From Buddleja alternifolia (taxonomy: Eukaryota > Streptophyta > Magnoliopsida > Lamiales > Scrophulariaceae): 64,000 bases of DNA. A program made the translations under genes and the position numbers. This document shows positions 44,600-55,956 of this stretch, piece after piece. The first letter of the stretch is position 1; each line of letters begins with the position of its first letter. The notes under the pieces are model-generated. The model ran no database searches and was not told the origin of the DNA. It worked only from the letters and a program-made list of their open reading frames with translations. The stretch is from NCBI GenBank assembly GCA_019426215.1, contig CM033391.1, positions 20,510,708-20,574,707 of the forward strand, written 5' to 3'.

Positions 44600-46161
44600 A
44601 TGACCCGCTCCTCCAACGAGACCCTATTCGATTTTGAGCCCGAGATAGAACGTGTTCTTCGGGCTAGTAGAAGAGTTCGAGAAATGGCCCACAATTTCAA
44701 TCCTAATCCGAATGGGAACTTTCCTGACATGAATCTCCCGAAAAATAGGGAATGGTTGCAAAATCTACTCCAAGCTATGCAACTGGCATCTCCACCGCCT
44801 CCTCCATCGGTTCGTGGCAATCAACCACCCCAAGTACACACTACACTGGGACCCGTTATCTTCCCGGACTTTGCTACTCCACATTTTCACATTCCTTCTC
44901 ATATGTTCGGGATGGTTCAAGCGGAGCCTTTTTATGGTGACTCAAGAGACTCACCTCATGACCACTTAGATCACTTTGAGAATGTGATCTCGACTATGCA
45001 ATTTAACCCACGAGATCTCAATGCCATCTGCCTCCGATTATTTCATTTCTCCTTAAAGGATGAGGCGACGTTGTGGTACAAATTGTTGCCCCCACAATCA
45101 ATTGGAACGTGGGACGATCTAGTAGACGAGTTTCTCAATAAATTCTTCCCTCCATCAAAAATCAACGAGCTTAGAAGTGAGATAAAGGGGTTTAAACAAA
45201 CACGGAACGAGTCCTTAGCATCCGCATGGGCAAGGTACAAGGGTATGCTTCGAAAGTGCCCTGACCACAAATACACACGAGATGAGTAAGTGCAACATTT
45301 CTATAATGGAGTCCGATCTCGAATTTGACACCGACTCAATGTGGGAGCCGGTGGTGACCTTTTAGGCCTTGATAGTAGGTCCGTGTGGATTAAGCTTGAG
45401 CAAATGGCTAGGGAGGATGAACTTTACCCTGAAGATGATGATGAGCTTCCTCCACCAAATCGAAGGGTTGCTTGTGTGCAAGAATTAGAAAAAGTGGTTG
45501 CCCCAGAACCGGAGGTTGTAGATGTAAATTTTGTTGGGAATCATAACCGGCACCAATTGAACTTTCACGTACCCGAAAACTTCCCAAAGAGGCCAAACCC
45601 CGCATAAAATGCACAATCGGGCATTTATCAACCCCCGAGACCTCTTTTCAACAACCAACAACCGAGGCTTCCTTTTAACAACTCACCTCCGAGGCAAGGC
45701 AATCTGAATGTGCAAGGGCAAAGGCATGTAAAACCGCCCACGATCGACGAGCGACGAGCGACGAGCGACTCGATGATCATATAAGGAAATCAGATACGTT
45801 GATAAATGAACTTCGTAATATGATGAAGGATATGTTCATGGAGATGAAGGATATGAGAACACAAACGGGTCAAATATCCTCTGCGGTGAGTGGAAGAGCC
45901 CCGGGCACTCTACCAAGTGACACGGAGAAGAACCCGAAAGAACAATGCCATGCCATCTCTTTGAGAAGTGGGAAGTAGTTGGAAAATGATGCAACACTGT
46001 CGCCCACGCCTAGGCATGAGTCAGGCGACGCTCAGGTGCCGTCCACACCGAGTCAGGAACAGGTGTCACTGCAGACGACGCCCGAGCGCTGTCATGTCGA
46101 TTCCCAGGCGCCGATCGCATCACGCCTAGGCGCCGACATCAGCGCCCAGGCACTGCCCTAG
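44600..46161 (+). pseudogene. G2 gag (Athila-like, broken)
   Basis: Likely start is the ATG at 44600 (MTRSSNETLFDFEPEIERVL). A retrotransposon-gag domain follows (HLDHFENVISTMQFNPRDLN, AICLRLFHFSLKDEATLWY, LVDEFLNKFFPPSKINELRS). Stops at 45287 and about 45326 are in frame; another at 45605. A slippage-prone repeat of GCGACGA units (45750-45771) precedes a frame change. The late block GTLPSDTEKNPKEQCHAISL with RSGK is characteristic of the C-terminal gag of Athila and Tat elements. The last part (45979-46161) is encoded by DNA rich in the CGCCTAGGCGCC palindrome. No zinc knuckle seen. Confidence 0.85.
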
Positions 46162-46189
46162 TTCTTCGACTCCAACGCCTCCTCCTCCC

Positions 46190-47037
46190 ATTGAGATTCG
46201 TCTTCCTTTTCCAAATGCACAGAAGAAGAAAAAGAAGGAGATGAATCTGAGTTTTCTTCGTATATTGGCAATTCTTCGAGAGGTTCGAATATTCATTCCA
46301 TTCTGGCTCGATTTCATCTGATTCAAGATGGCAACCGTTCTGAGGCGAACAAAGCGAGGTGTGTGCTCATCTTCTCCATCATGACCCGAAAGACGATTAT
46401 GTTTGCGAGGCTGATTCACCAGACACTACTTCGGCACATTAGGAAGTTGGGCATCGAGTTGACTTCTTTGATCCACCTTACCGAGCCAAAACGGAAGCGC
46501 GGGGATCCTACTGTCAAAAAGAAGAACCATATGATGTTTTCCTTGCTGATTACAGCCCTCTGCTCGACCGCTAAGGTTGAGGTCTTCCCTAGCGAGGGTA
46601 CAGATCGGGCTTGCACACCTTTCCCATTTTCCGAGGCCAACACCTCTGCTCTCCCGACTTTCTCCACTAGGCCTCACTCTCAGTCTACGTCTACTAGGAA
46701 GACCGGATCGAGTCATACCGCCACGATTGATATGGACTCTTTGAGGGGTGCGATGGATCAGATGCGTGTACATTTTGATCAGCGGATGAACCGATTCGAG
46801 GACATGATCCGAGCCAGCTATGAGTTCACCCGTCAGGTTGCCATGACTCAGGATGCTTATGTGGGACGTGGCCCCTTTGTGTATCCCGACCCTCCGGACT
46901 TCCCTTTGTTTTTTGACCCCCCTCCAGACGATATGATCGATGTGGACGATTTATTGGGGCGAGCCGACGATGAGCCTGCACCGGGTGGCGGGGGTGATGG
47001 TGATGATGATGATTTGGACGCCTTGTATGGTGATTAG
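46190..47037 (+). pseudogene. G2 gag-protease border fused to the envelope-like ORF C-terminus
   Basis: The beginning (about 46190-46300, PPPPIEIRLPFPNAQKKKKK, LRILAILREVRIFIPF) matches the segment of Athila polyproteins just before protease. At about 46300 it switches to WLDFI and then to an ORF (46363-47037) homologous to the G3 ORF at 62074-62807: SIMTRKTIMFARLIHQTLL against SIMTQRRVNFVGLIHWSLL. It has a frameshift after the join. The C-terminus is strongly acidic (GDGDDDDLDALYGD). No membrane segment seen in the remaining part. The join marks the pol deletion. Confidence 0.78.
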
Positions 47038-48690
47038 ACCTGTTTTGTGTCTATTTCCTGTCTTTATTATTAGTTTTCTGTTTTGGTTTGTTATTTGTGG
47101 ATCTTGTTTTAGGCATGTTTAGTCTTTTATTTATTCGATGCATGCTTGGTTTATTGTTGCTATATATTGTGTGGCATGTTGTGTTTTTTGAATATATGCG
47201 ATGCTTCCCCGTTTAGTATGGCTCGCACATTTTCGTTTGTAGTGGATACCCGCATGTGAGGCTTTCTTTCGCCCGAGTAGCTGTCGCCAAACTTTGGACA
47301 GACTTTGATTGGATAACTCGGGTTTGCTTTTCAGCATCCCATTATGGTGACGTGTACTCTCCTCTTTTATTTTCAAACATTGGGGACAATGTTTGTTCTA
47401 AGTTTGGGGGGGTGTAATCGATCCATTATTGTCATGATTATTTATGCTCTATTTTCTGTCCAAGTTTGGGAGGGAGACAGTTGTACCTCTACATGTGATA
47501 ATGTGCAACTTTTTTTTAAGCATCTTTGAAAAAAAAAACATTTGGTAGGATTGTATACCCTTCAATTAATGCATTGAGATTGATTAAGTTAAATCAATGA
47601 CATCTTTTCTCTATCAATTTGGACTTAAATAAACAATACACATTGTTTCCTTGCTCAAGGGACCCTAAACAAGATAAGTTGTCCTTAAGATGATTCACAT
47701 GCGCACATAATTCGAGGGTAGAGGAGTTGAGTGGATACCCATTTTGAAACACTTAAAGGCTTGATCCCGGAAATATCAACTTAGATGTTTCACATGTGTT
47801 ATGAGTTGAGAATGTCTTTGTTTGCTTAAAAAGAATAAAGAGGTTGAAAATTGGTAGGACTACAAAAGTCAGGCTCAATAGATATTGGGGGCGAAGGGTA
47901 TAAGCTAATTTGAGTTATGCTCAAGCCAATGAAAGTGTAAAGAGAATAAGGACCTAGTTTGGTTTTGTGGCCTTTGGCACTCGAGTGATTAAGCCCTTAG
48001 GAGTGTCACTACACTTAATACCCTAAAATCGTACGGTTTGGGAGTTATTGGCTCAAAGCTCGTTACAAGGGTGTCATAGAAAGCCTAAGAGAACCGAACA
48101 TTGCACATGGTCTAGCCTCTAATGTTTTGAGTTGAAAGTTGCATAAGTTAAAGCCCAAAGTGGATAAATTGACGAAATTTTAAGAGGCTATGAAGTTTTC
48201 TTCAATTCTCATGCCGTGTGACTAATCGAAAGTCGATAAGATATGGGATTAATGCTTGTAAAGTGGTAAGAATGCCACTCGATTATAATACCTTAGATTT
48301 ATCACACCACATCCTTAGGATGGTCTTTTCAAGGTTAAGCCGTAACATGAGCAAGTATGTGATGTGTATATATATGTAATCTTGAGCTTAAACAAATGAA
48401 TTCATGCCATTGCTTTATTATTAATCATATTGATTTGCGTTGTTTGAGTGTGGTTGAAAATCCGTCGATTTTGTGGGTATATCGTATGCAAACCCTCACG
48501 AGACTATAACTCGTCCTTTCAGGTAACTCAAGGGTTCAAAGGCTTGTTGCATTCGCTAAATGCAACCGTGTACTCCACGAAAGTGAGTTAGGTAGTTTTT
48601 TCTTTTTGTTTCTTCCGTGTTCGATGATGTTGTTCCTATCCTATAGCTTATTGCTCGGGGTCGAGCAATTGTTAAGTTTGGGGGGGGGGT
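47038..48690 (+). other. G2 3' noncoding region with several polypurine-like runs
   Basis: About 1.65 kb without coding signal. TTGGGGACAATGTTTGTTC followed by TAAGTTTGGGGGGGTG lies at about 47380-47416, CAAGTTTGGGAGGGAG at about 47461-47476, and the true tract TAAGTTTGGGGGGGGGG just before the 3' LTR at 48673-48689. Long 3' noncoding regions with such runs are usual in Athila elements. Confidence 0.7.
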
Positions 48691-49890
48691 TGACAAGAGG
48701 TGTTCTTACGTGTTTTTAAGCCTGTGATTTGACATTTTTGGATTTATTTATTGCCTAAATCATGCAACATTTGCGTTTAATTGGGGTGTTAAGTGATTTC
48801 AGGTAATAAACAAGAGCACACGAAGAAAAGGGCGAAAAACGATGCATGACACAATTTCAAGCCTGTTGACCACGCCCAAGCCCTAGTATGACGACGCCCG
48901 AGCGTCGAGCAAGAAGTAGTAAGTTTAGCATCCTGTTGTCCACGCCTAGGCACCGAGTTACCCGTGCCTAGGCGCCATCTTGTCCGCGCCCGAGCGCCAT
49001 TGTCACCACGCCTGGGCGCCGCTGGACTTATCCTCCAAGAAAGATACTCCACGTAGGCCGTGCCTAGGCGCCGCACAATCCGCGCTTAGGCACCAGCATA
49101 ACAGTTTTTCAAATGTATAAAAGCCATATTTCAGCAATGAAGAGGGGTTTGGATTCCTGGGGATTGAAGGCATTTTTTTGGGATTTTGAGCCACAAATTC
49201 ATCAATCTTTGAAGGAGAAGAAGGGGGATTAAGCTAGAGATTGAAGTTCAAGCTAGGATTCATCGTCAACTAAGTTTTAAGGAGTTTTACTTACTTTCAT
49301 TACATGTTTATGTTAATAATTATGTATATGATTGTTCTAGATCTTCTTGAGCTATTGATGATGAGCTAATTTTGTAGAACTAAGGCCATGTGAAGGCCGA
49401 ATTTATTAGTCAATATATATGAAGTGATTTTTGTATTAATTTTCCTATTGCTTTGTGTGTTAATTCTATGCTTTCTTCCCAATCATGTGCTTGATCACCA
49501 TATGCTTGCCATCTTGTCTAATCTAGTCGTTCGAGAGAAGATAGGTTAGGGTTCAAGGGAATTAACACATCATCCGAAACAAATGAGGAATTGCCCCTAG
49601 AGATAGGTAAAGATTTCTGGGTGATGTTAGCCGTATTCATCCGGGGAAACTTTAGAACGTTAATGCGTGGTTATTGATTAGATTCTCGGATAGACATATT
49701 TAGAGAACCGTCAGTTAATCATAGGATTATTATGTGCCGAGACATCGGGTAATAGTTAACTAAGGAGTTTCCACCAAAGCAATAGGAGTCTAATAATTCG
49801 AGGAGTCACCCATGTATATTGATGAGTAGATTCGGTTGTAACACGACTAGTATACTTGATATTCATAGCACGTTAGGTTCTAGCGTGTCA
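48691..49890 (+). repeat. G2 3' LTR (1200 bp)
   Basis: TGACAAGAGGTGTTC to TAGCGTGTCA; contains the palindrome array at about 48870-49100 and TATAAAAG near 49117 as a likely TATA box (this part is deleted from the 5' LTR). Confidence 0.88.
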
Positions 49891-50499
49891 GAATCCTATA
49901 CTTAACTGGCAGTTTTCTAAGTATGTCTACCCTAAAATCTTACCACTAAGTATGCATTAAAGAGCTAGAGCTTAATCGATTAAAATCAAACGACTTCATC
50001 CGGGAGTCTTTACCTATGTCCAACTCCTATTCGGTTGGTGATGTTGTGAAATTCTTGTAGCCTAAGTCAATTTTCTCTCAAATAACTCACCTAGGCATGA
50101 TATCTAACACGTGTTGATCAAACATATGTAAGGTATTCAATCACCAAATCACTACACATAGCAATATACGAATTGAATTCGAAAATGATCTTATTATAAT
50201 CAATACTAGAAACAAGGCCTTCACATGGCCTTAGTTTAACAAATTAGCTCATAAAATGCATAAAAGAAAAGCTCAACACTAAATTCATATTCATAGACAA
50301 ATAATGAGTTTAGGCTAAGAAGCTCCCTATTCTAAGTTGATGATTGGAAGCTTGAATACCTTCTTTCCCGTCTTCTTAGCTCTTCAAGGATGATGATAGG
50401 ATGGCTCAAATCGAAGAGAATGCTTCCAAAGCCCCAGAATTTGAACCCCTTTCCCCAGCCAAAATTTAGAATATATACTCCTTAAAAAATGGTTAGAGT

Positions 50500-50735
50500 G
50501 GCGCCTAGCCACGGGTAGATCGGCGCCTAGGCATGGACAATGTGGCAGAATTATCTTGAGAGAGAAGTTGATCGGCGCCCAGACATGGAAATTATGGCGC
50601 TCGGGCGCAGAGGGAATGGCGCCTAAGCGCGGGTAATGTGGCGCCTAGGCGCCGTTATTCGTGCATAACTTCTTTTCTTCAGCATCTAGCGCTTGGGCGT
50701 GGTTGAAATGGTGCCCGCGTGCCGTAGTACGAAGC
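50500..50735. repeat. CCTAGG-centred palindrome array in the G3 LTR
   Basis: Eight or so degenerate units such as GGCGCCTAGCCACG, GGCGCCTAGGCATG, GGCGCTCGGGCGCA, GGCGCCTAAGCGCG and GGCGCCTAGGCGCC, in 20-45 bp steps. Same type as in G2. Confidence 0.8.
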
Positions 50736-50913
50736 ACCCTGTCTCGAGTTCGTTTAATCCACCATCTTTTTCCCTATTGTTCATGCACATTCGTTTTATG
50801 CCTGAAATCACTCAACACACATATTACACGCACGAGTGACATTAATCAAGCTATAAATGAACCTAAATGTTAACAAAATGCGCCCAAAACATGCGTAAAA
50901 ACCACTCCTATCA

Positions 50914-51322
50914 ACCCCCCTAAACTTATCAATTGCTCGACCTTGAGCAATAAGAGCTATAGGCCACGAAAAACATCATCAACCAAAGAGAGAAACAAAA
51001 AGAAAACTACCTAACTCACTTTCATGGAATGAACGGTTGCACTTAGCTGGTACAACAAGCCTTTGAACCTTTGAGTTACCTCAAAGGATGAGTTATAGTC
51101 TCGTGAGGGTTTGCATGCGATATACCCACGAAATCGAAAGATGTTCAACCCCAACTAATCAACATAAATCAACATTATTAATAGTAAAACAATGTCATGA
51201 ATTCATCCGTTAAAGCTCAATATTACATGTATACACGTCACATACTTGCTCATGTTACGCCTTAAACTCGAAAAGACCATCCTAAGGGTGTAGTGATCAT
51301 AAGTTTAAGGTATTATAGTCAA
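50914..51322 (-). other. G3 polypurine tract and 3' noncoding region, part 1
   Basis: The complement begins next to the LTR with AAGTTTAGGGGGGTT. It is homologous to the G2 region just before 48690 (GAGCAATTGTTAAGTTTGG). It is cut by C4 at 51323; it resumes at 60803. Confidence 0.75.
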
Positions 51323-52988
51323 TGTTAGGATTATGCCCTCAGATGCTCATGTTAGGATTGTCCGTGTTTTCAGTGCGATCCCTCTACTTCCTATGGGATA
51401 GAAAGAATGACACTAGAGAGATCGACCTTGATTACTAAAACTAGTTCGCAAGTAATATGAAGTCTTTAATGGGCAAATAAAGATTTCGAATACTTGTACA
51501 ATCTTAGCTCTGAGATGGGAGTGCCAGTCGAACACCATGTGATGGTGGGAGCTTAAGACTGTAGGCACATCAATGGAACTGATACGCTCGAACACGACTA
51601 GCATAGGTTCTGTCACAGGGTTTTTCACTCTTTGACTGTCAATGACAGAACTCATTATGCGTAAAAGATATATGTGAACCTTTGACCTGAAGTATCAGGC
51701 TGAAGATGCACTTGTGACGTCATGTCTTTCACTAGAGTAGTTAGACCCAATTCACCCTTTGGTGGGGTCGACCTCGAAATGCGGACTTGATGGGCAAGTG
51801 GTAGTCTTAGCAGATAACTAATATGGGATTTGTTCACTCATAAGTGAATGAGCATGTACCCTATGTGATTATAGATAAATAAAGATCAAAGTCTTTGACC
51901 AAAGCAAAAGAGACGATTGTGCTAGACACTTAATCGATCTCAATGATCTCGTATAATTATAATTTATACATATGGTCAAGTCCAGTGAGTTTGACATAAC
52001 CATGACTCTCACTTGACCGGGGAGCATAAACAAAGGATTTATACAGATACGGTATTTACGATTAGAAGGTTGTGGAATGATCCATTCATTCATATTTCAT
52101 TTCGGCTACAAAGTGGGTCACGTGACTGGCTAGGTGTTACTCACTTCCTTTGATTTCCTCTCATTGCCAAATGAAACGAACCTAAAGAGTCGCGCTAAAG
52201 AATTGATGAAGAAAATGGAAAAAAGATTTTCTATTTTCTATGTTATTTTGGAGAGATTTAATTTATTGGATAAATTGAATAATTAATTAAATGGATAAGA
52301 TTAATTATTAATTAATTTCTTGGAGAAATATATTGATTAATTAATTTATCTAATTAATTAATTTCATTATTTAATTAATTTATTTATTTATTGGATAAAA
52401 TAAATTAATAATTGAATAAAGGATTAATTAAACAAAGCAAAAGAAAAATTTTCGGGCCCCATATGGCGTGTCCATGAGGATGCCCATTAAGGCTAGAGGG
52501 ATGATCAATGTGGTCTCTTTTGTTTTGTCTTGGTCAATAATTCATTGAGATATAAAAGGGTTCTTTTGACTTTAACCTAGACACACAAGATACAATTCAT
52601 TGTAACTCTCCAAATATTAGAAGAAGAAAAATATCTTCCCCCTCTATACACACTAGCCGTCGTCTCTATAGAGAAAAAAGTGGGATTTTTTTATCATCAA
52701 TTCGTGTGTGATTATTTAGAGACAACGTGCTTTGTTGTTTGGACTAATTTTCAAGAAGCTTCTAGAAATCAATACTTGAAAAATACAAGGATTGAAAAAT
52801 TCGAGAAGTTCATCAATTCGAAGAGTTGAAGAAGAATTGAATTCTCCTACCACCTCGCTTCAATGGGTTAGTTGATTTATTCGTTAAAGAATTTTAGATT
52901 CAATTATGCAATTAGAGAACACTTTGGGTTTTAATTAAATTTTTGAAATCCTTCTGTGCGTTTATGTTATTTTTTGAGAAACCCAACA
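51323..52988 (+). repeat. C4 5' LTR (1666 bp)
   Basis: Compared with the 3' LTR it lacks about 130 bp near its start; in their place is a second TGTTAGGATT at 51350. AT-rich TTAATTAATT runs at 52240-52430 match those of the 3' LTR. Confidence 0.9.
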
Positions 52989-55158
52989 GTGGTATCAAAG
53001 TCAATCTCTGATTTGGATATTTGATCTTGTTGACGTGATTTAAGATTTGCATGTTATGTGTTTTTGAAGCATGATTTTATGTTCTCTTAAATCTGCGTTT
53101 TTATGATTTTTGCCTAGAATTTTTGATTTTTTTAGTTATTGTAAATCTGAAAATATTTGTAATATTGAAAAATCAAAAACCCAGAGAAAAAACGGAGCTT
53201 GAAGAGCCCCAAGAAAACTGCATGCGCCAGCTGGGCGCTTGGCCAGGTCGTGTGGCCTGGCCACCCAGCGGCGGCCCTTTAGGCCATGTGCATGGCCTGA
53301 CGGGTCGTGTGTTTGACACCCGATCCAATGAACCAGGTCTTGGATCCGGGTCTTAAAAACGGGCTATGTATGGGTCGAAATTGATATTTAGGTATTTGCG
53401 TAAGTTTAATTAATCGGGTGCGTCAAAAGGATGATGACCCGAATAATTTAAATTAAGCCCAATCAAAAATTATCCAATTTCAATTTTATTTGGGTATTTT
53501 CGTAAGTTTAATTAATCGGGTGGTAATTCGTTTGGACTTAATTTAATTAAATCTAGATGGGCTAATTGGATTGGTGATTTGGACTTAAATTAAATTTAGC
53601 CCAATGAGAAATTAATAAAACATACATGTTTTTCTAAATTAATTAATTTGAGCCCAATTGAATTAAATCCAAGTGGACCAAAAGGATGGTGACTTGTGTT
53701 TGATGAAATCGAGCCCAATAAGATTAATTAGAATATAATGTTTAATTAGATTTAATTAATTATTTTTCTTAGAGATTAATAATTAATTTATGGATTAAAT
53801 ATTATTATTTTTCCTCGACTAAGGAAATTACTTAATATTTGAATAAGGAATATAAATTATTTTTCTTAGAGATTAATAATTAATTCTTGGATCAAATAAA
53901 AGTATTTTCAATAAAAGATGGTATTAAATCATAATAAAATAGAATTCCATGTTTTATTTATTCTATTAGTAGGACTAATATTTTTGAATTAAAGGTAGAT
54001 ATACTTAATTTCTAATTTCGTATATCTAAGTCATCTAGTTGGACTAGAATGATTTTAATTGAAATATTGTATGTATAAAAGGTTGAAAATTTTATAAAGG
54101 ACTTTTTAGTTGGACTAAAATTAAAATAATCAACATAAGTGATTTAATATTGCGAGCATGTTTTATGTGATTGATACACCGATCATGAACTTAGGTTTAT
54201 TTGTTTTACCTTTATATTTTATGGGTTATCAAGTTTGAGGCTATTTATTATATTCTTAGAAATAATGCATGAATTGTTTTAGGAATTGAAATAGAATAGT
54301 TCAATATTGATAAAGTCAAAAGACCCATGAATGTTGAATAAGTTGTTAATTTATGCCTTTTGTGATGGCCCATTGGCTCGGGCCCTCTTGTAAAGTCCAT
54401 GATTGAGTGATGGATTTATTTATTTATTTATCTAAATTCCATGATTATTTATATTGAAAGACATGATTATAAGAAGTATTTTTATGCATGATGAATATAG
54501 AATAAAAGCGCTATATAAATTGATTAATGTGCAAAGTGAGACCAAAATCTTTTGACAAATCAAAATTCTCCCAAATAAATAATATCAAGTTCGTAATGGG
54601 TGTTTGACATCCTAACCCTCCACTAAGCTTTCTAAAATTACTATAAATATGTAATGCTTCCCAGTTATGGTGGTTATGCACTTAGAAATAATTTCAAATT
54701 TTATTAAGTGCATGAAATGCCTTAATCGAATAATATTTCATCCCGCAAACCTGTTCGGTTGTAAGGTAAACTTCAAATGTTAGATTATAGGAGTTAGTGC
54801 GAATGAACTCGGGTAGTTCACGAGCTTAGAGACCTGTTTGGTTGTGGTTTGGTGAACTATGGGAAAAAGTATTGAAATGTTTATTGGATACATTGATATT
54901 AGATATCACTTCAAATAATTAATGGGCCAGAAATTGGTTAGGTTGCAACCCATCTAATTAATTGAGGACCTCAATACCCGTTGTGGAATCGATGCCATTG
55001 ATGACTCCCGATTTTTACATGGGAGTGTGGGATTCGAAAAATGCAGTGAAACCCAAGATAAATTTTAAATCCTTAGTTTTTCTTGGTTAAGTCAAAACAA
55101 GTAATCTAATAAATCTGGTTTATTTCTGCAGTTATTTTCTCCTTTATCTCTCTCAAAT
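52989..55158 (+). other. C4 5' leader
   Basis: A 2.2-kb noncoding leader. After the primer site there is a GC-rich patch (about 53205-53355) with GGCCAGGTCGTGTGGCCTGG. Two direct repeats are visible: CGTAAGTTTAATTAATCGGG at about 53399 and 53502, and TTAGAGATTAATAATTAATT at about 53769 and 53867. The rest is AT-rich. An open frame at 53123-53356 is not convincing. Confidence 0.65.
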
Positions 55159-55956
55159 ATGACAAACCCACTTTTGAAATTACTCAAAAGAAATGTTCTA
55201 ACTGGACCAAACTACATGCAATGGCTCGCGATCTTAAGGAATGTCCTAAGTGAAGAGTCAATTGAATATGTATTGGAAACTAATCGTCCTGTTGTTCCTG
55301 AGAGGAATGAGGATGAAGAGGTTCAACTAGCTCACTTTAATTGGACTTGTGACAATTATAAAGCTAGAGGATACATTCTATGCTCAATGTGTAGTGAGCT
55401 GCAAAGTTCACATGATACAATGAGCAATGCAAGAGACATAGTTCTTCCCCTAGAAGAAATGTTTGCAGAGCACAATAGGACCATAAGATATTTCATATCA
55501 AAAGAAATCTTCAGAGCGAGGATGAGAGAGGAAGAGAATGTGGAAGACCACGTTCTCAAGATGATGACCCTAATGGAAAGACTAAGGTCAATGCATTTCT
55601 ATATGGATATTCATCTCCAAGTTGATCTCATCCTATAGTCGCTCCCTAACTCCTTCTACTACTTCGTCATGAACTTTGATATCAATGATATCGATTGTTC
55701 ATTAGATGGGCTGACAAAGAAGCTTGAAATTGAACAAGCTCGCATAAGGGCAAATAAGAAGAGGGACTCTTCTATCTATTTAACGAATGATCCATTTGAT
55801 GATCAACGTCATGGAAAGAGGAAAAGGCAAAAGAAAGTATCCATAAGAACTTCAAAGAAGTTAGGACATGGCCGTAAGAGAAAAGGTCCTAAGAAAACGG
55901 ATAGATGTCTCGAGTGCGGTGAGCTTGGCCACTGGAAGAGGAACTGTCCAAATTAG
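55159..55956 (+). pseudogene. C4 gag with zinc knuckle
   Basis: From the ATG at 55159: MTNPLLKLLKRNVLTGPNY, then typical copia gag (KARGYILCSMCSELQSSHDT, FSKEIFRARMREEEN-like region, MTLMERLRSMHFYMDIHLQ). An in-frame TAG at 55636 interrupts it, and the same frame continues to a CCHC knuckle, CLECGELGHWKRNC (55906-55947), and a TAG at 55954. Confidence 0.9.

Larger units (their letters stand above)
43400..49890 (+). mobile_element. Non-autonomous Athila-like element G2, lacking pol
   Basis: LTRs at 43400-44440 and 48691-49890 start TGATCAGAGG / TGACAAGAGG and end TAGCGTGTCA. The primer site TGGCGCCGTTGTCGGGGA (44447-44464) is the form usual in Athila and Tat elements. The purine tract is a G-run ending at 48689. 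Flanking bases TAATC (43395-43399) and GAATC (49891-49895) agree at four of five positions as target duplication. Internally there is gag, then a direct join to the last part of the envelope-like ORF; protease, RT, RNase H and integrase are absent. It lies in the LTR of G3, in opposite orientation. Confidence 0.88.
43056..50913 (-). repeat. G3 3' LTR (about 1.36 kb without G2)
   Basis: The pieces are 43056-43399 and 49891-50913. The piece around 43130 (GGGTTGTCGAACCTCAAGG) is the inverse of the G2 LTR near 44350, showing they are related families. The 50500-50735 part carries the palindrome array. Confidence 0.82.

Noticed and set aside
44554..46773. Minus-strand ORFs across the G2 gag and fusion ORF
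   Set aside because: They mirror the plus-strand coding sequence, which has clear gag homology.
53123..53356. Small ORF in the C4 leader
   Set aside because: GC-rich leader sequence, no recognisable domain and no counterpart in C1.
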